A stretch of 64,000 nucleotides of DNA from Desulfuromonas versatilis (GTDB lineage: Bacteria; Desulfobacterota; Desulfuromonadia; Desulfuromonadales; NIT-T3): positions 1,116,001 to 1,180,000 of the forward strand of contig NZ_AP024355.1 in NCBI RefSeq assembly GCF_019704135.1. Reading direction: 5' to 3'. The notes under the pieces are model-generated. The model was not told the DNA's origin. It made no database searches and worked only from the letters and a program-made list of their open reading frames with translations. Shown piece after piece: positions 18,229-27,327 of this stretch. The first letter of the stretch is position 1; every line of letters starts with the position of its first letter. The translations under genes were made by a program, and so were the position numbers.

Positions 18229-21200
18229 TCAGCGGTTTTTTTCCGGAGCCTCCTCGGCGGCGGGGGCGGGGACCCCCTTGGCTGCTCGCCCGGTGCTGGC
18301 GGTGCGCAGGCTCAGCAGCAGGCTGAACAGGGCCGGCACCAGCAGCAGGGTGAACAGGGTGGAAACCACCAGGCCGCCGACCACCACGCTGCCCAGCCCC
18401 CGGTACAGTTCGCTGCCCGCTCCGGGGAAGAGCACCAGCGGCAGCATGCCGAAGACCGAGGTGCCCACCGACATGAAGATCGGCCGCACCCGGCCGCGCA
18501 CCGATTCGCGCAGCGCCTCGCGGCTCTCCAACTGGCCCTCGCGCATGAAGTTGAGCGCCTGGTGGACGATGAGAATGGCGTTGTTGACCACCGTGCCGAC
18601 CAGGATGATGAAGCCGAGCATGGTCAGCACGTCCAGGGCCTGGTAGGCCAGCAGGTGGCTGACCAGCCACAGCCCGAGAAATCCTCCGGCCATGGCCAGC
18701 GGCACGGAGAACATGATGACGAAGGGGTAGAAGAAGCTCTCGAACAGGGCGGCCATCAGCAGGTAGGTGATGACCAGGGCGAGCAGGAAGTTCCACTTGA
18801 GCACGTCGAAGGTTTCGCGCAGCTTGTCGGCGGTGCCGGCCAGGCGCACCCGCAGGTCGCTGCCGAGCACCCCCTGTTGGCGAAGGGGCTCGAGGACCTG
18901 CTGCTCGATCATTTCCATCGCCGCCTCGAGGGGGATTTCCTCCGGGGGACGAACCTCCAGGGTGATGGTGCGCTGGCGTTCGGCGTGGTTGATCTGTTCC
19001 GGGCCGGCCACCAGAAGCACCCGGGCCAGGGCGCCGAGCGGCACCTGTTGGCCGTCGGGGGAGCGCAGCAGCAGCTTTTCGAAATCCTGGGTGCGGCTGG
19101 CGAAGTGCTCAGCGCCCATGACTGTGAGGTCGATTTCGTTGCCCGCCACGTTGACGGTGCTTGCTCGGGTCCCGTCGAGCAGGGCGTCGACGGCGATCCC
19201 CAGGTCGCGGGCGCTGATCCCCAGGTCAGCCAGGCGTACCCGGTCGGGCAGCACGCGGATCTCCGGGTTGCCCAGGTCGAGGCTGGGCACCGGGCGCACC
19301 TGCGCGCCCGGGACCGCCTGCCGGACCATTCCGAAGGCCCGGGCGCCGATTTCCACCAGGCGCGGGAGGTCGGTGCCGGAAAACTCCACCTCGATGCTGC
19401 GGCCGCCGGTGAGGCCGCTTTCGAACAGGGAGGTCTGCGAGACGATGGCGATCATTCCCGGCACCTTGCCAAGGCGCTGCTGCATGAACGGGATCAACTC
19501 GCGGACCCGCCTCGGGTCACGGGCCCTGACGCCCATGAAGATCTGCCGGCCGCGGGCGACGTAGAAAAAATGGGTGATCGCCGGGGTGGTGCCGCGGTCG
19601 TCGTAATCCGTTTGCCAGAGGGGGGCGAAGTCGCCTTCCAGACCCTGGCCGATGCGGGTCAGCTCCGCCACGTTGTAGCCTGGCGGTGGCAGCAACAGGC
19701 CGATGAGCAAGTTGCGGTTGCCAGTCGGCAGGTATTCGGGTTTGGGCATCAGCAGCCAGGCCCCGCCCAGGGCCGCGGCGGTGAACAGCAGCACCACCGC
19801 GAAGCAGGCCAGGGCGCTGCGGCTTACCCGGTAAACGGTGTTGGCGACATGCTCGGAGAAGCGCCCGGCCAGCGCCACCAGGCCGAACAACTCGGCCGGG
19901 CCCGGTCGCCTGGCCGAGCTCTTCCCGGCGCTGCGGATCGCCCCCCGCCCGAGCAGCAGTGCCGCCGCCGAGGGGATAACGGTGATGGAGATCACCAGGG
20001 AGAGCCCGACGGCGGCGCAAATGGCGATGGCAATGTCGCGAAACAGCTGGCCGGTCTCCTGGACGATGAAAAGTATCGGCAGGAACACCGCGATGGTGGT
20101 CAGGGTCGAACTGAGCACCGCCCCCCAGACCTCGCCGGTGGCCTCGATGGCGGCGGCCTTTTTCTCCTTGCCCAGCTGGCGGTGCCGGTAGATGTTCTCC
20201 AACACGACAATGGCGTTGTCCACCACCATCCCCACGGCAAAGGCGAGCCCGGCCAGGGAGATGACATTGAGGGTGCGGCCGAACAGGGTCATGACGATGA
20301 AGGTGCCGATCACCGAAATGGGGATGGCGGTGGCGACGATGAGCGTCGGGGCCAGGGAGCGCAGAAACAGCAGCAGCACCGTCACCGCGAGCAGGCCGCC
20401 GACCCAGAGGTTCTGCAGTACCAGGTCGATGGCCGATTCGATGTACTCGGTTTCGTCGTAGACCTGGCGCAGGACCAGCCCTTCTTCGGCGAGGACCCCC
20501 TCGTTGAGTTCGCGCAGGGCCAGCTTGAGCCCGGCCATGACCTCCAGGACGTTGGTCCCCGATTCGCGCTGGACGTTGACGGCCATGGCCGGCTCGCCGT
20601 TCTGGCGCACCGAAACCGTCGCCTGCTCGTAGCCGAAGCGGGCCTCGGCCACGTCGCCGACGAACAGGCGCTGCCCCGAGGCGGTCGGCAGGGCGATGGC
20701 CTCGACTTCGCCCGGCGCGGTCAGTTCGGCGAGGGTGCGCACGATGTAGCGGCGCTTGCCTTCATCGAAGCTGCCCGCGGAGATATTCACATTCTCGCTG
20801 TCCAGGGCGCGGATGAGTTCTCCCAGGGTGAGCCCGATGGCCGAGAGCTTTTCCGGGTCGACCACCACCTGCAGCTCCGGCTCGCGCCCGCCGATGACGT
20901 TGCTGCGGGCCACCCCGGGCACCCGCTCGAAGCGGGCCTTGACATGGTCTTCGGTAAACAGCTGGTAGCTGTAGATGGGGTTGCTGTTGCCGGCAAGGGG
21001 CTTGAGGATGAACCAGGCGATGGGCCGGTCGTCGGTGTTGACGGTGGAGATCACCGGGCGCTCGGCGTCCTCGGGGATATCCCGCACCTGGTTCAGGCGG
21101 TTGCTGACCTTGAGCAGCGCCGCGTCCATGTCGGTGCCGGGGGTAAAGGTCAGCACGATCCGGCCGCTGCTGTCCTGCGACTCGGATTTCATCTCCTCGA

Positions 21201-21429
21201 CCCCTTCGACGCTCTTGAGCTCGTCCTCCTGGCGCAGGATGATCTCTTTTTCGACCTCTTCGGGGCTGGCACCGGGCCAGTCGGTCTGGATAGTGATTTC
21301 CGGGCGGGAGACCTCGGGGGTGAGCTGGATGGGGGTGCGCCACAGCGAGAGCAGGCCGAACAGCACCACCAGCAGAACGCCGACGCTGACCCCGACCTGA
21401 CGCTCGACGGAGGTGGCGATCAGCTTCAT
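18229..21429 (-). CDS. RND-family efflux transporter, inner-membrane pump
   Basis: This 1066-residue pump of the AcrB/HAE1 superfamily begins MKLIATSVERQVGVSVGVLLVVLFGLLSLWR (TM1). It has two large periplasmic loops and the conserved TM4 segment LAFAVGMVVDNAIVVLENIYRH, with the proton-relay acidic residue, followed by the second half FYPFVIMFSVPLAMAGGFLGLW. It uses proton motive force to expel toxic compounds. Its start overlaps the adaptor stop codon by four bases (ATGA), so the two are translationally coupled. No TolC-type outer-membrane gene is adjacent. The substrate cannot be inferred. Confidence 0.93.
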   Translation of the reverse strand: MKLIATSVERQVGVSVGVLLVVLFGLLSLWRTPIQLTPEVSRPEITIQTDWPGASPEEVEKEIILRQEDELKSVEGVEEMKSESQDSSGRIVLTFTPGTDMDAALLKVSNRLNQVRDIPEDAERPVISTVNTDDRPIAWFILKPLAGNSNPIYSYQLFTEDHVKARFERVPGVARSNVIGGREPELQVVVDPEKLSAIGLTLGELIRALDSENVNISAGSFDEGKRRYIVRTLAELTAPGEVEAIALPTASGQRLFVGDVAEARFGYEQATVSVRQNGEPAMAVNVQRESGTNVLEVMAGLKLALRELNEGVLAEEGLVLRQVYDETEYIESAIDLVLQNLWVGGLLAVTVLLLFLRSLAPTLIVATAIPISVIGTFIVMTLFGRTLNVISLAGLAFAVGMVVDNAIVVLENIYRHRQLGKEKKAAAIEATGEVWGAVLSSTLTTIAVFLPILFIVQETGQLFRDIAIAICAAVGLSLVISITVIPSAAALLLGRGAIRSAGKSSARRPGPAELFGLVALAGRFSEHVANTVYRVSRSALACFAVVLLFTAAALGGAWLLMPKPEYLPTGNRNLLIGLLLPPPGYNVAELTRIGQGLEGDFAPLWQTDYDDRGTTPAITHFFYVARGRQIFMGVRARDPRRVRELIPFMQQRLGKVPGMIAIVSQTSLFESGLTGGRSIEVEFSGTDLPRLVEIGARAFGMVRQAVPGAQVRPVPSLDLGNPEIRVLPDRVRLADLGISARDLGIAVDALLDGTRASTVNVAGNEIDLTVMGAEHFASRTQDFEKLLLRSPDGQQVPLGALARVLLVAGPEQINHAERQRTITLEVRPPEEIPLEAAMEMIEQQVLEPLRQQGVLGSDLRVRLAGTADKLRETFDVLKWNFLLALVITYLLMAALFESFFYPFVIMFSVPLAMAGGFLGLWLVSHLLAYQALDVLTMLGFIILVGTVVNNAILIVHQALNFMREGQLESREALRESVRGRVRPIFMSVGTSVFGMLPLVLFPGAGSELYRGLGSVVVGGLVVSTLFTLLLVPALFSLLLSLRTASTGRAAKGVPAPAAEEAPEKNR

Positions 21430-22517
21430 GGCGCACTCCCCCCGCCACCCGGGGCTTCCTGGACCTGCTGCCCCTCGCGGAGCCTTTCGTTGCCGCGGAT
21501 GGCCACGCGGTTCCCCGCCTCGAGGGAACCATCCAGGGGGCGCACCAGGAAGCTCCCCCCGGCCGCCTGGAGCAGTTCCACGGGAATGATTCGAGCTGTA
21601 TCCCGATGAATTTTCACCACGTATCCGCCGCCGTCGGGGCGGGGTACATAGGCATCCTTGGGAATCACCAGCCCCGGGTTGTCGAGGTCGCGCATAAAGG
21701 TGACCCGGGCCAGCATGCCGGCGAGGATTTTCCCCTCGGGGTTGGCGACGCTGACCTGCACCGGGAAGGTGCGCGATGCGAGGTCCGCCTGGGGTACCAC
21801 CGCGGTGACTTCCCCGGAGAAATCTCCCCCCGGCAGCGCGTCGAAGTTTACCCGGGCCTGCATGCCGAGTTTTACCTGGCTCAGGTGCTGCTCGGGGACC
21901 GGGGTCATCACCTGGATGGTCGAGAGGTCCGCCAGCTCCACGACGGCCTCCCCCTCGTCTACCCACTGCCCGAGTTCGGTGACTGCCCGCACTACATGCC
22001 CGCTGAAGGGGGCGCGGATGCTCATCCGCTCCAGCCGGTCCTGGAGCAGGCGGATGGAGGCCTGGTTGCGGCTGGCTTCCTGCAACAGGGCGTCGAGTTC
22101 GGTCTGGCGGGCCTGCAATTCCTCCTCGGAGATGATTCGCTGGCTGTGCAGCTCCCGGGCCCGGCGCAGGTCGGCCTCGGCTTTGGCGATGCGGGTCTGT
22201 ACCTCGCCAAGGCGGGCCCTGGCCTCCTCCCGCTGCAGTTCGACAGGGTAGCTCCGCAGGCGGGCGATCACCTCGCCCCTGGCCACCTGGTCGCCGCGGC
22301 GGACGCGGAGAAACTCCACCAGGCCGTCAACCTCGCTGGCCACCCGGGCCATGTAGCGCGGCTCGGCGGTGGCCGCAAAGGTGCGGGGGATGCGCGGCTG
22401 CCCCTGTTCGACGGTGGCGGTGACGATCAGGGCGGCCGGAGGGGTGGCATTCGGCTGGGCGTAAACCGGGGAGGCAAGACACAGCAGCAAGCTGAACAGG
22501 GCGCGAGACCTGAGCAT
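21426..22517 (-). CDS. RND efflux periplasmic adaptor subunit
   Basis: This 363-residue membrane-fusion protein has a signal peptide (MLRSRALFSLLLCLASPVYA), a biotinyl-lipoyl-like half (VDGLVEFLRVRRGDQVARGEVIARL), a long helical hairpin (about 95-165, heptad-rich), and the second lipoyl half (MSIRAPFSGHVVRAVTELGQWVDEG), followed by beta-barrel domains. It links the pump to an outer-membrane channel. It is the first gene of a two-gene operon behind a likely sigma-70 promoter. Confidence 0.93.
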   Translation of the reverse strand: MLRSRALFSLLLCLASPVYAQPNATPPAALIVTATVEQGQPRIPRTFAATAEPRYMARVASEVDGLVEFLRVRRGDQVARGEVIARLRSYPVELQREEARARLGEVQTRIAKAEADLRRARELHSQRIISEEELQARQTELDALLQEASRNQASIRLLQDRLERMSIRAPFSGHVVRAVTELGQWVDEGEAVVELADLSTIQVMTPVPEQHLSQVKLGMQARVNFDALPGGDFSGEVTAVVPQADLASRTFPVQVSVANPEGKILAGMLARVTFMRDLDNPGLVIPKDAYVPRPDGGGYVVKIHRDTARIIPVELLQAAGGSFLVRPLDGSLEAGNRVAIRGNERLREGQQVQEAPGGGGSAP

Positions 22518-22595
22518 ACCAGGCGGGTCCTTCTGCAGTGGCGGGGGGGGCCCCGCGGGGAACTGGGTCGGACGGGCATCATGGCTCTACAGTTA

Positions 22596-22624
22596 ATTAA
22601 TTCAATAAACCACCGGAGTGTCAA
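22596..22624 (-). promoter_or_regulatory. Candidate sigma-70 promoter of the RND operon
   Basis: On the minus strand a perfect TTGACA (22624-22619) is followed after 17 bases by ATTAAT. The -10 region is embedded in the palindromic TTAATTAA, which could double as a repressor site. Confidence 0.5.
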
Positions 22625-22670
22625 GGGCGGGAGTCCTGGTTAAAGATAGATGGACGCCCCTTGGGAACGC

Positions 22671-22698
22671 AAAAGCCCCGGCCGAGGGGGCCGGGGCT
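22671..22698 (-). terminator. Thiamine operon terminator
   Basis: AGCCCCGGCC and GGCCGGGGCT form a 10-bp stem with a five-base loop, followed on the minus strand by TTT, about 30 bases beyond the thiC stop codon. Confidence 0.85.
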
Positions 22699-22727
22699 TG
22701 GTGGGGTACTCTGCTGAGAGGGGGGGA

Positions 22728-24029
22728 TCAGCCGGCGACCAGCTTTTCCTTGCGGGCGGTCATCACCTTGTAGGCGCAGAACTCGCCGCACATGGTGCAG
22801 GCGCCGTGCTCCTCGTCGACCCCCGATTCGGCGCGCAGACGGCGGGCCTTCTCGGGGTCGAGGGCGAGGGCGAACTGCCCCTCCCAGTCGAGGGCCTTGC
22901 GGCAGCGGGCCATGGCGATGTCTTTCTCGAGGGCGCCGGGCACCCCTTTGACGATGTCGGCGGCGTGGGCGGCGATGCGGCAGGCGATGACCCCCTCGTG
23001 CACGTCCTCCACCGTCGGCAGGCGCAGGTGCTCGCTGGCGGTGACGTAGCAGAGAAAGTCGGCGCCGGCGCTGGCCGCCAGGGTGCCGCCGATGGCGCAG
23101 GTGATGTGGTCGTAGCCCGGGGCGATGTCGGTGACCAGGGGCCCCAGCACGTAGAAGGGGGCGCCGTGGCAGAGCCGCTTCTGCAGCTGGATATTGGCCT
23201 CGATCTGGTTGAGCGGCACGTGGCCGGGTCCCTCGATCATCACCTGGACGCCGGCCTCCCAGGCGCGCTGGGTCAGTTCGCCGAGCACGATCAGCTCGTG
23301 GATCTGGGCGCGGTCGGTGGCGTCGGCCAGGCAACCGGGGCGGAAGCCGTCGCCCAGCGACAGGGTGGCATCGAAAGGCTTGACGATCTCGAGCAGCCGG
23401 TCGAAGTGCTCGTAGAGGGGGTTTTCGGCGTTGTTGTGGGTCATCCACTCGATGGTGAAGGAGCCGCCGCGGGAGACCACCTCCATGATCCGCCCCTCAC
23501 GGTCCATACGCTCGACGGTGGCGCGGGTGACCCCGCAGTGCACGGTGATGAAGTCGACCCCATCCTCGAGGTGCTTGACGATGCCGTCGAAGATCTCGTC
23601 GACGGTCATCTCGACCATCGCCTTGTTCTTGCGGGTCACCGTGTCGACCGCCGCCTGGTAAAGGGGGACCGAGCCGATGCAGGCGTTGGTCTGGGAGATG
23701 ATCGCCGCGCGGATCTCGTCAATGGGCCCGCCGGTAGAGAGGTCCATGATCGCGTCGGCGCCGGCGGCCACCGCGACGCGGGCCTTTTCCAGCTCCTTGT
23801 CGATGCTCTTGTCGTCCTTGCTGGTGCCGATGTTGGCGTTGACCTTGGTGCGCAGGCCCTTGCCGACCGCCAGCGGGATGCCGTTGCCGTGCTTGTTGTT
23901 GTGGCAGATGATCGCCGTTCCTTCGGCGATGCGCTGGCGCAGGATCTCCGGGTCGATATTCTCCGCCGCGGCGGCCTGTTTCATTTTGTCGGTGATGATG
24001 CCCTTGCGGGCGGCTTCGAGCTGGGTCAT
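22728..24029 (-). CDS. thiC: Phosphomethylpyrimidine synthase ThiC
   Basis: This radical-SAM enzyme turns aminoimidazole ribotide into HMP phosphate, the pyrimidine half of thiamine. The C-terminal iron-sulfur motif is visible as [11 protein letters not shown]. Other ThiC marks are [39 protein letters not shown] and [15 protein letters not shown]. It has 433 residues, the short form. It is the second gene downstream of the TPP riboswitch, 98 bases after thiED. Confidence 0.96.
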   Translation of the reverse strand: MTQLEAARKGIITDKMKQAAAAENIDPEILRQRIAEGTAIICHNNKHGNGIPLAVGKGLRTKVNANIGTSKDDKSIDKELEKARVAVAAGADAIMDLSTGGPIDEIRAAIISQTNACIGSVPLYQAAVDTVTRKNKAMVEMTVDEIFDGIVKHLEDGVDFITVHCGVTRATVERMDREGRIMEVVSRGGSFTIEWMTHNNAENPLYEHFDRLLEIVKPFDATLSLGDGFRPGCLADATDRAQIHELIVLGELTQRAWEAGVQVMIEGPGHVPLNQIEANIQLQKRLCHGAPFYVLGPLVTDIAPGYDHITCAIGGTLAASAGADFLCYVTASEHLRLPTVEDVHEGVIACRIAAHAADIVKGVPGALEKDIAMARCRKALDWEGQFALALDPEKARRLRAESGVDEEHGACTMCGEFCAYKVMTARKEKLVAG

Positions 24030-24120
24030 TTATTTACCTCGAGGAGTCAGAATTCAGGAGCCAAGAGAGTGCATGCTCCGACTTGGACTAGTTGTCTTTC
24101 CTGGGTTTGCCTTTCACCAA

Positions 24121-24147
24121 TCACTTATTACTCATCACTGATTACGG
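24121..24147. repeat. Dispersed short-repeat fragment at the thiED 3' end
   Basis: The stretch TCACTTATTACTCATCACTG, continuing ATTACGG, is built from degenerate 7-8-base units and shares AGTGATGAGTAAT (reverse strand) with the element between purH and purD. It supplies the last codons of thiED (V-I-S-D-E-stop), so the element appears to have inserted at the gene's end and been accommodated. Confidence 0.5.
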
Positions 24148-25546
24148 CTTTTGCCGCCTGCCAGTGGTTGACCGGGCCGTGGCCGCTGCCCAGGGGGACG
24201 GCGCTGCGGATTGCTTCGGTGATGAACGCCTTGGCCTTTTCCACCGCCTTGACCAGGGGCATTCCCTGGGCGATGAAGGTAGCGATGGCCGCCGAGTAGG
24301 TGCAGCCGGTGCCGTGGGTGTTGGGGGTTTCGAGCCGTTCGGCGCCGAAGCGGTGAACGCTGTCGCCGGCAAGCAGCAGGTCGACGGCGGGCCCCGGCAG
24401 ATGTCCGCCCTTGATCAGCACGTTGCGCGCGCCCAGCTTCTGCAGGGCGCGGGCCGCCACCTCCATGTCGGCCTCGGTTTTGACCTTGAGCCCAGCGATG
24501 GCTTCCGCTTCGGGGATGTTGGGGGTGATCAGGTAGGTGAGCGGGAGCAACCGGGCCAGCAGGGTGTCGACGGCCTGCTGCTGCAGCAAGGGGGCGCCCC
24601 CCTTGGCGATCATCACCGGGTCGACCACCGTCAGCAGGTTGCGCCGCTTGAGCGCGCGGGCGACCACGCCGATGATCTCCGCCGAGTAGAGCATGCCGGT
24701 CTTCACCGTGTCGGCCCCCAGGTCGGAGAGGACCGCCTCGATCTGGTCGGCGACGAAATCCTCCGGACAGGGGTGGATGCCCCGCACTCCCCGGGTGTTC
24801 TGCGCGGTCAGGGCGGTCAGGGCGCTGCTGCCGAAGGCGCCGAGCAGGGTGATGGTCTTCAGGTCGGCCTGGATGCCGGCGCCACCTCCCGAGTCGGACC
24901 CGGCCACGCTCAGCACGCGGCCGCGGGGGTAGGGGAGGTGGCGGTTGAACTGCAGGGCGATCTCGCGGGCCGCCAGGGACGGAAAGGGGTCGGCCATCAC
25001 CGCCGAGATCACCGCCACCGCGTCGGCGCCGGCCGTGATAGCCTCGTCGGCCCGCTCCCGGTCGATGCCGCCGATGGCGACGATGGGGATCTTGACGGCG
25101 CGGCGCACCTTCTTCAGGGTATCGATGCCGACCAGCTCGGTGTCCTGCTTGGTGCCGGTGGGGTAGATGCTGCCAACGCCGATGTAGTCGGCCCCCTGGG
25201 TTTCGGCCTTGAGCGCCTGCTCGACGGTGCGGGTGGAGACGCCGATTATGCGCTGGTGACCGAGAATCTTGCGGGCCTCGGCGACCGTCCCGTCCCCCTG
25301 GCCAAGGTGCACGCCGTCGGCCTCGCAGGCGGCGGCGAGGTTGGCATCGTCGTTGACGATGAAGGTAGCCCCGACCTTGCGGCAAAGCCCGGCGAGCTGC
25401 CGGGCAGCCTCGATCCGGCGCTCTGCGGGCAGCTCCTTGTCCCGGTACTGGATCACCCGGGCACCGCCCTGCAGGGCGGCTTCGACCCGAGCGGCCAGGT
25501 TGCCGTCGCGGTCGCTGTCGGTGATGACGTAAAGCCCTTTGATCAT
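24128..25546 (-). CDS. thiED: Fused thiamine-phosphate synthase / HMP-P kinase (ThiE-ThiD)
   Basis: The N-terminal part (about 1-205) is ThiE, which joins HMP-PP and thiazole phosphate: [41 protein letters not shown] and [11 protein letters not shown]. The C-terminal part (about 212-472) is ThiD, which phosphorylates [44 protein letters not shown] and [14 protein letters not shown]. One chain therefore carries out consecutive steps. The start at 25546 lies 21 bases past the riboswitch terminator. Its last five residues derive from a dispersed repeat. Confidence 0.95.
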   Translation of the reverse strand: MIKGLYVITDSDRDGNLAARVEAALQGGARVIQYRDKELPAERRIEAARQLAGLCRKVGATFIVNDDANLAAACEADGVHLGQGDGTVAEARKILGHQRIIGVSTRTVEQALKAETQGADYIGVGSIYPTGTKQDTELVGIDTLKKVRRAVKIPIVAIGGIDRERADEAITAGADAVAVISAVMADPFPSLAAREIALQFNRHLPYPRGRVLSVAGSDSGGGAGIQADLKTITLLGAFGSSALTALTAQNTRGVRGIHPCPEDFVADQIEAVLSDLGADTVKTGMLYSAEIIGVVARALKRRNLLTVVDPVMIAKGGAPLLQQQAVDTLLARLLPLTYLITPNIPEAEAIAGLKVKTEADMEVAARALQKLGARNVLIKGGHLPGPAVDLLLAGDSVHRFGAERLETPNTHGTGCTYSAAIATFIAQGMPLVKAVEKAKAFITEAIRSAVPLGSGHGPVNHWQAAKAVISDE

Positions 25547-25566
25547 GGCCTGTCGCTTTCCCGGAT

Positions 25567-25608
25567 AAAAAAAATGACGCCGCTGACCCCATGGGGGCGC
25601 GGCGCCAT
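25567..25608 (-). terminator. Riboswitch-controlled intrinsic terminator
   Basis: On the minus strand ATGGCGCCGC pairs with GCGGCGTCAT (one G-U pair) around an inner CCCC/GGGG element, and eight T residues follow immediately. It lies between the TPP aptamer and the thiED start, so ligand binding probably controls termination. Confidence 0.85.
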
Positions 25609-25620
25609 TAACGTGTTGAC

Positions 25621-25717
25621 CGTTGTCGCCGCTTCCCTACGCCGGTATGACCCGGATCAGGTTCAAAGGGTCGTTCCGCACTCCGCGGAACTCTCAGTAG
25701 GACACTCCCCTAGCGGT
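25621..25717 (-). promoter_or_regulatory. TPP riboswitch (THI element)
   Basis: The minus strand carries the conserved aptamer parts in order: CTAGGGGAGTGTCC, CTGAGAG, then ACCCTTTGAACCTGATCCGG, followed by GTCATACCGGCGTAGGGAAGC. These are the P2/J3-2 pyrimidine-binding (CUGAGA) and P4/P5 pyrophosphate-binding elements of TPP riboswitches. It sits upstream of thiED-thiC, with a terminator immediately following. Confidence 0.96.
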
Positions 25718-25758
25718 ATTTTTGATTTTTTATGCTTTAAGCAGTTCCTCGCCCGCGC

Positions 25759-25944
25759 TCAAGCGAGCACGATGCGTTTGTTGAGCAGGTCGATTTCGCC
25801 GATCGCGCCGGCAATGCTGCGGGTCTTGCCGAACACATCCACCAGCTTGAGCTGGCCGCCCGCGGCCAGGATCGACGAGACGTGCTCCAGAGGAGTTTCC
25901 TGGTCGCCGTCGATGAGAAGAAACGTCCCATGATCAAGACACAT
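25759..25944 (-). CDS. CooT-family small nickel-binding protein
   Basis: This 61-residue protein begins MCLDHGTFLLIDGDQETPLEHVSSI and has VDVFGKTRSIAGAIGEIDLLNKRIVL, an SH3-like beta pattern with cysteine at position 2, as in CooT, where Cys2 is the nickel ligand of the dimer. The ATG follows GGAGGT by six bases. CooT proteins help activate carbon monoxide dehydrogenase, but no CODH gene is nearby. It lies 42 bases before the TPP aptamer on the same strand and is probably a separate unit. Confidence 0.8.
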   Translation of the reverse strand: MCLDHGTFLLIDGDQETPLEHVSSILAAGGQLKLVDVFGKTRSIAGAIGEIDLLNKRIVLA

Positions 25945-26126
25945 GCCGATACCTCCATGGAAAAGTAAGAAAAAGCCTAAAGGAATAGGCAGTTGCTGTC
26001 AACCTTAATGTCTCTGCTTTATTTCTCCCCCGCTGGGCTGCCCGGGCTGCTTGGTCCTTTACAGCGCCGGGACCCCGTGGTAAATAATTTATTTTCCCCC
26101 CTTCATCCCAAAGGGAGAACCTTCCC

Positions 26127-27251
26127 ATGCAGGGTCGCCGTCCTACCGTTGCCGAAATCGACCTTTCGGCCCTGGCCCATAATTTTTCCCATATCCGCTC
26201 GCGAACCGCCGGCCGTCAGGTGCTGGCGGTGGTCAAGGCCGACGCCTACGGGCACGGCGCCGCCCGCGTCGCCCCGTTTCTTCAGGCGCAGGGTGCCGAG
26301 CTGTTCGGTGTCGCCCTGGTGGAGGAAGCTCTGGAGCTGCGTGCCGCCGGGGTCACCCGGCCGATCCTTGTTCTGGGCGGCATCTACCCCGGGCAGGAGC
26401 AGCAGGTGCTCGTCGCCGGCCTCTCCTGCACCCTGTTCTGCCTCGAGACTGCCCGGCGCCTGAATGCCGAGGCCGCAGCTGCTGGGCAGATCTGCCCCTT
26501 TCATCTTAAGCTCGATTCGGGGATGGGGCGGGTCGGCGTCCGACCGGAGGAATTGGCCGGGGTGCTGGATGAACTTGCCGGCTTGAGGTCTCTGCGCATG
26601 GAGGGGTTCTTCTCGCACCTGGCGCTGGCCGACGAACCCGGCCGGGAGTTCAACGAGGTCCAGGTGCGGAGGTTCCGCGAGGCCCTGGCCCGGGTGCGCG
26701 AGCGGGGCTTCGCGCCGGGTTTCGTGCATATCAGCAACAGCGCCGCCATCTTTACCCGGGATATCCCCGAAGCCAACCTGGTGCGCCCCGGCATCGCCCT
26801 CTACGGCGGCCTGCCGGCACCGGGGCTGGAGGGGACCATCGACCTGCGTCCGGTCATGCACCTGCGCACCCGGGTGGCGGCTCTCAAGACGGTGGCGCCG
26901 GGCACGGGGATCTCCTACAGCCACCGCTTCAGCGCAGAGAGGCCCACCGTGGTCGCCACACTGCCGGTCGGCTATGCCGACGGCTACAACCGGCTGCTGA
27001 CCAACCGTGGCGAGGTGCTGGTTCGCGGGCGCCGCGCCCGGGTCGCCGGCACGGTCTGCATGGACTGGATCATGATCGATGTCACCGATGTCCCCGGTGT
27101 CGCCGTCGGCGACGAGGTAACCCTGCTCGGGTCCGCCGAGGGGGGCAGTATCAGCGCCGAGGAGTGGGCGGAGAAGGTCGGCAGCATCTCCTACGAGGTG
27201 TTCTGCGGCATCGGCAAGCGGGTGCCGAGGGTGTATTTAGGTGAGGAGTGA
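26127..27251 (+). CDS. alr: Alanine racemase
   Basis: This PLP enzyme makes D-alanine for peptidoglycan. The PLP lysine is K37 in VLAVVKADAYGHG, HISNSAAIF and VRPGIALYGG are typical, and the second catalytic base is the tyrosine of GISYSHRF. VCMDWIMIDVTD is the conserved substrate-contact region. It has 374 residues. Its stop codon falls inside the second copy of the heptanucleotide repeat, so the C-terminal GEE residues are encoded by repeat sequence. Confidence 0.95.
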   Translation: MQGRRPTVAEIDLSALAHNFSHIRSRTAGRQVLAVVKADAYGHGAARVAPFLQAQGAELFGVALVEEALELRAAGVTRPILVLGGIYPGQEQQVLVAGLSCTLFCLETARRLNAEAAAAGQICPFHLKLDSGMGRVGVRPEELAGVLDELAGLRSLRMEGFFSHLALADEPGREFNEVQVRRFREALARVRERGFAPGFVHISNSAAIFTRDIPEANLVRPGIALYGGLPAPGLEGTIDLRPVMHLRTRVAALKTVAPGTGISYSHRFSAERPTVVATLPVGYADGYNRLLTNRGEVLVRGRRARVAGTVCMDWIMIDVTDVPGVAVGDEVTLLGSAEGGSISAEEWAEKVGSISYEVFCGIGKRVPRVYLGEE

Positions 27252-27327
27252 GGAGTGAGGAGTGAGGAGTGAGGAGTGAGGAGTGAGGAGTGAGGAGTGA
27301 GGAGTGAGGAGTGAGGAGTGAGGAGTG
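27241..27327 (+). repeat. Heptanucleotide tandem repeat, 12 copies of GTGAGGA
   Basis: Twelve perfect GTGAGGA units (27241-27324) plus a partial GTG join alr to the next gene. Each unit carries an AGGAG Shine-Dalgarno core and a GTG, with AGGAG of one unit six bases before the GTG of the next but one. The alr stop is in units 1-2, and the downstream gene starts at the GTG of unit 11. Confidence 0.95.

Noticed and set aside
18220-21609. Very long open frame antisense to the RND pump gene
   Set aside because: Low-complexity Gln/His/Gly/Asp-rich translation with no domain. The RND frame on the minus strand is unambiguous.
27241-27327. Classic frameshift phase variation by the heptamer repeat
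   Set aside because: The alr stop lies at the repeat's beginning and the downstream start near its end, so adding or removing middle units does not change either reading frame.
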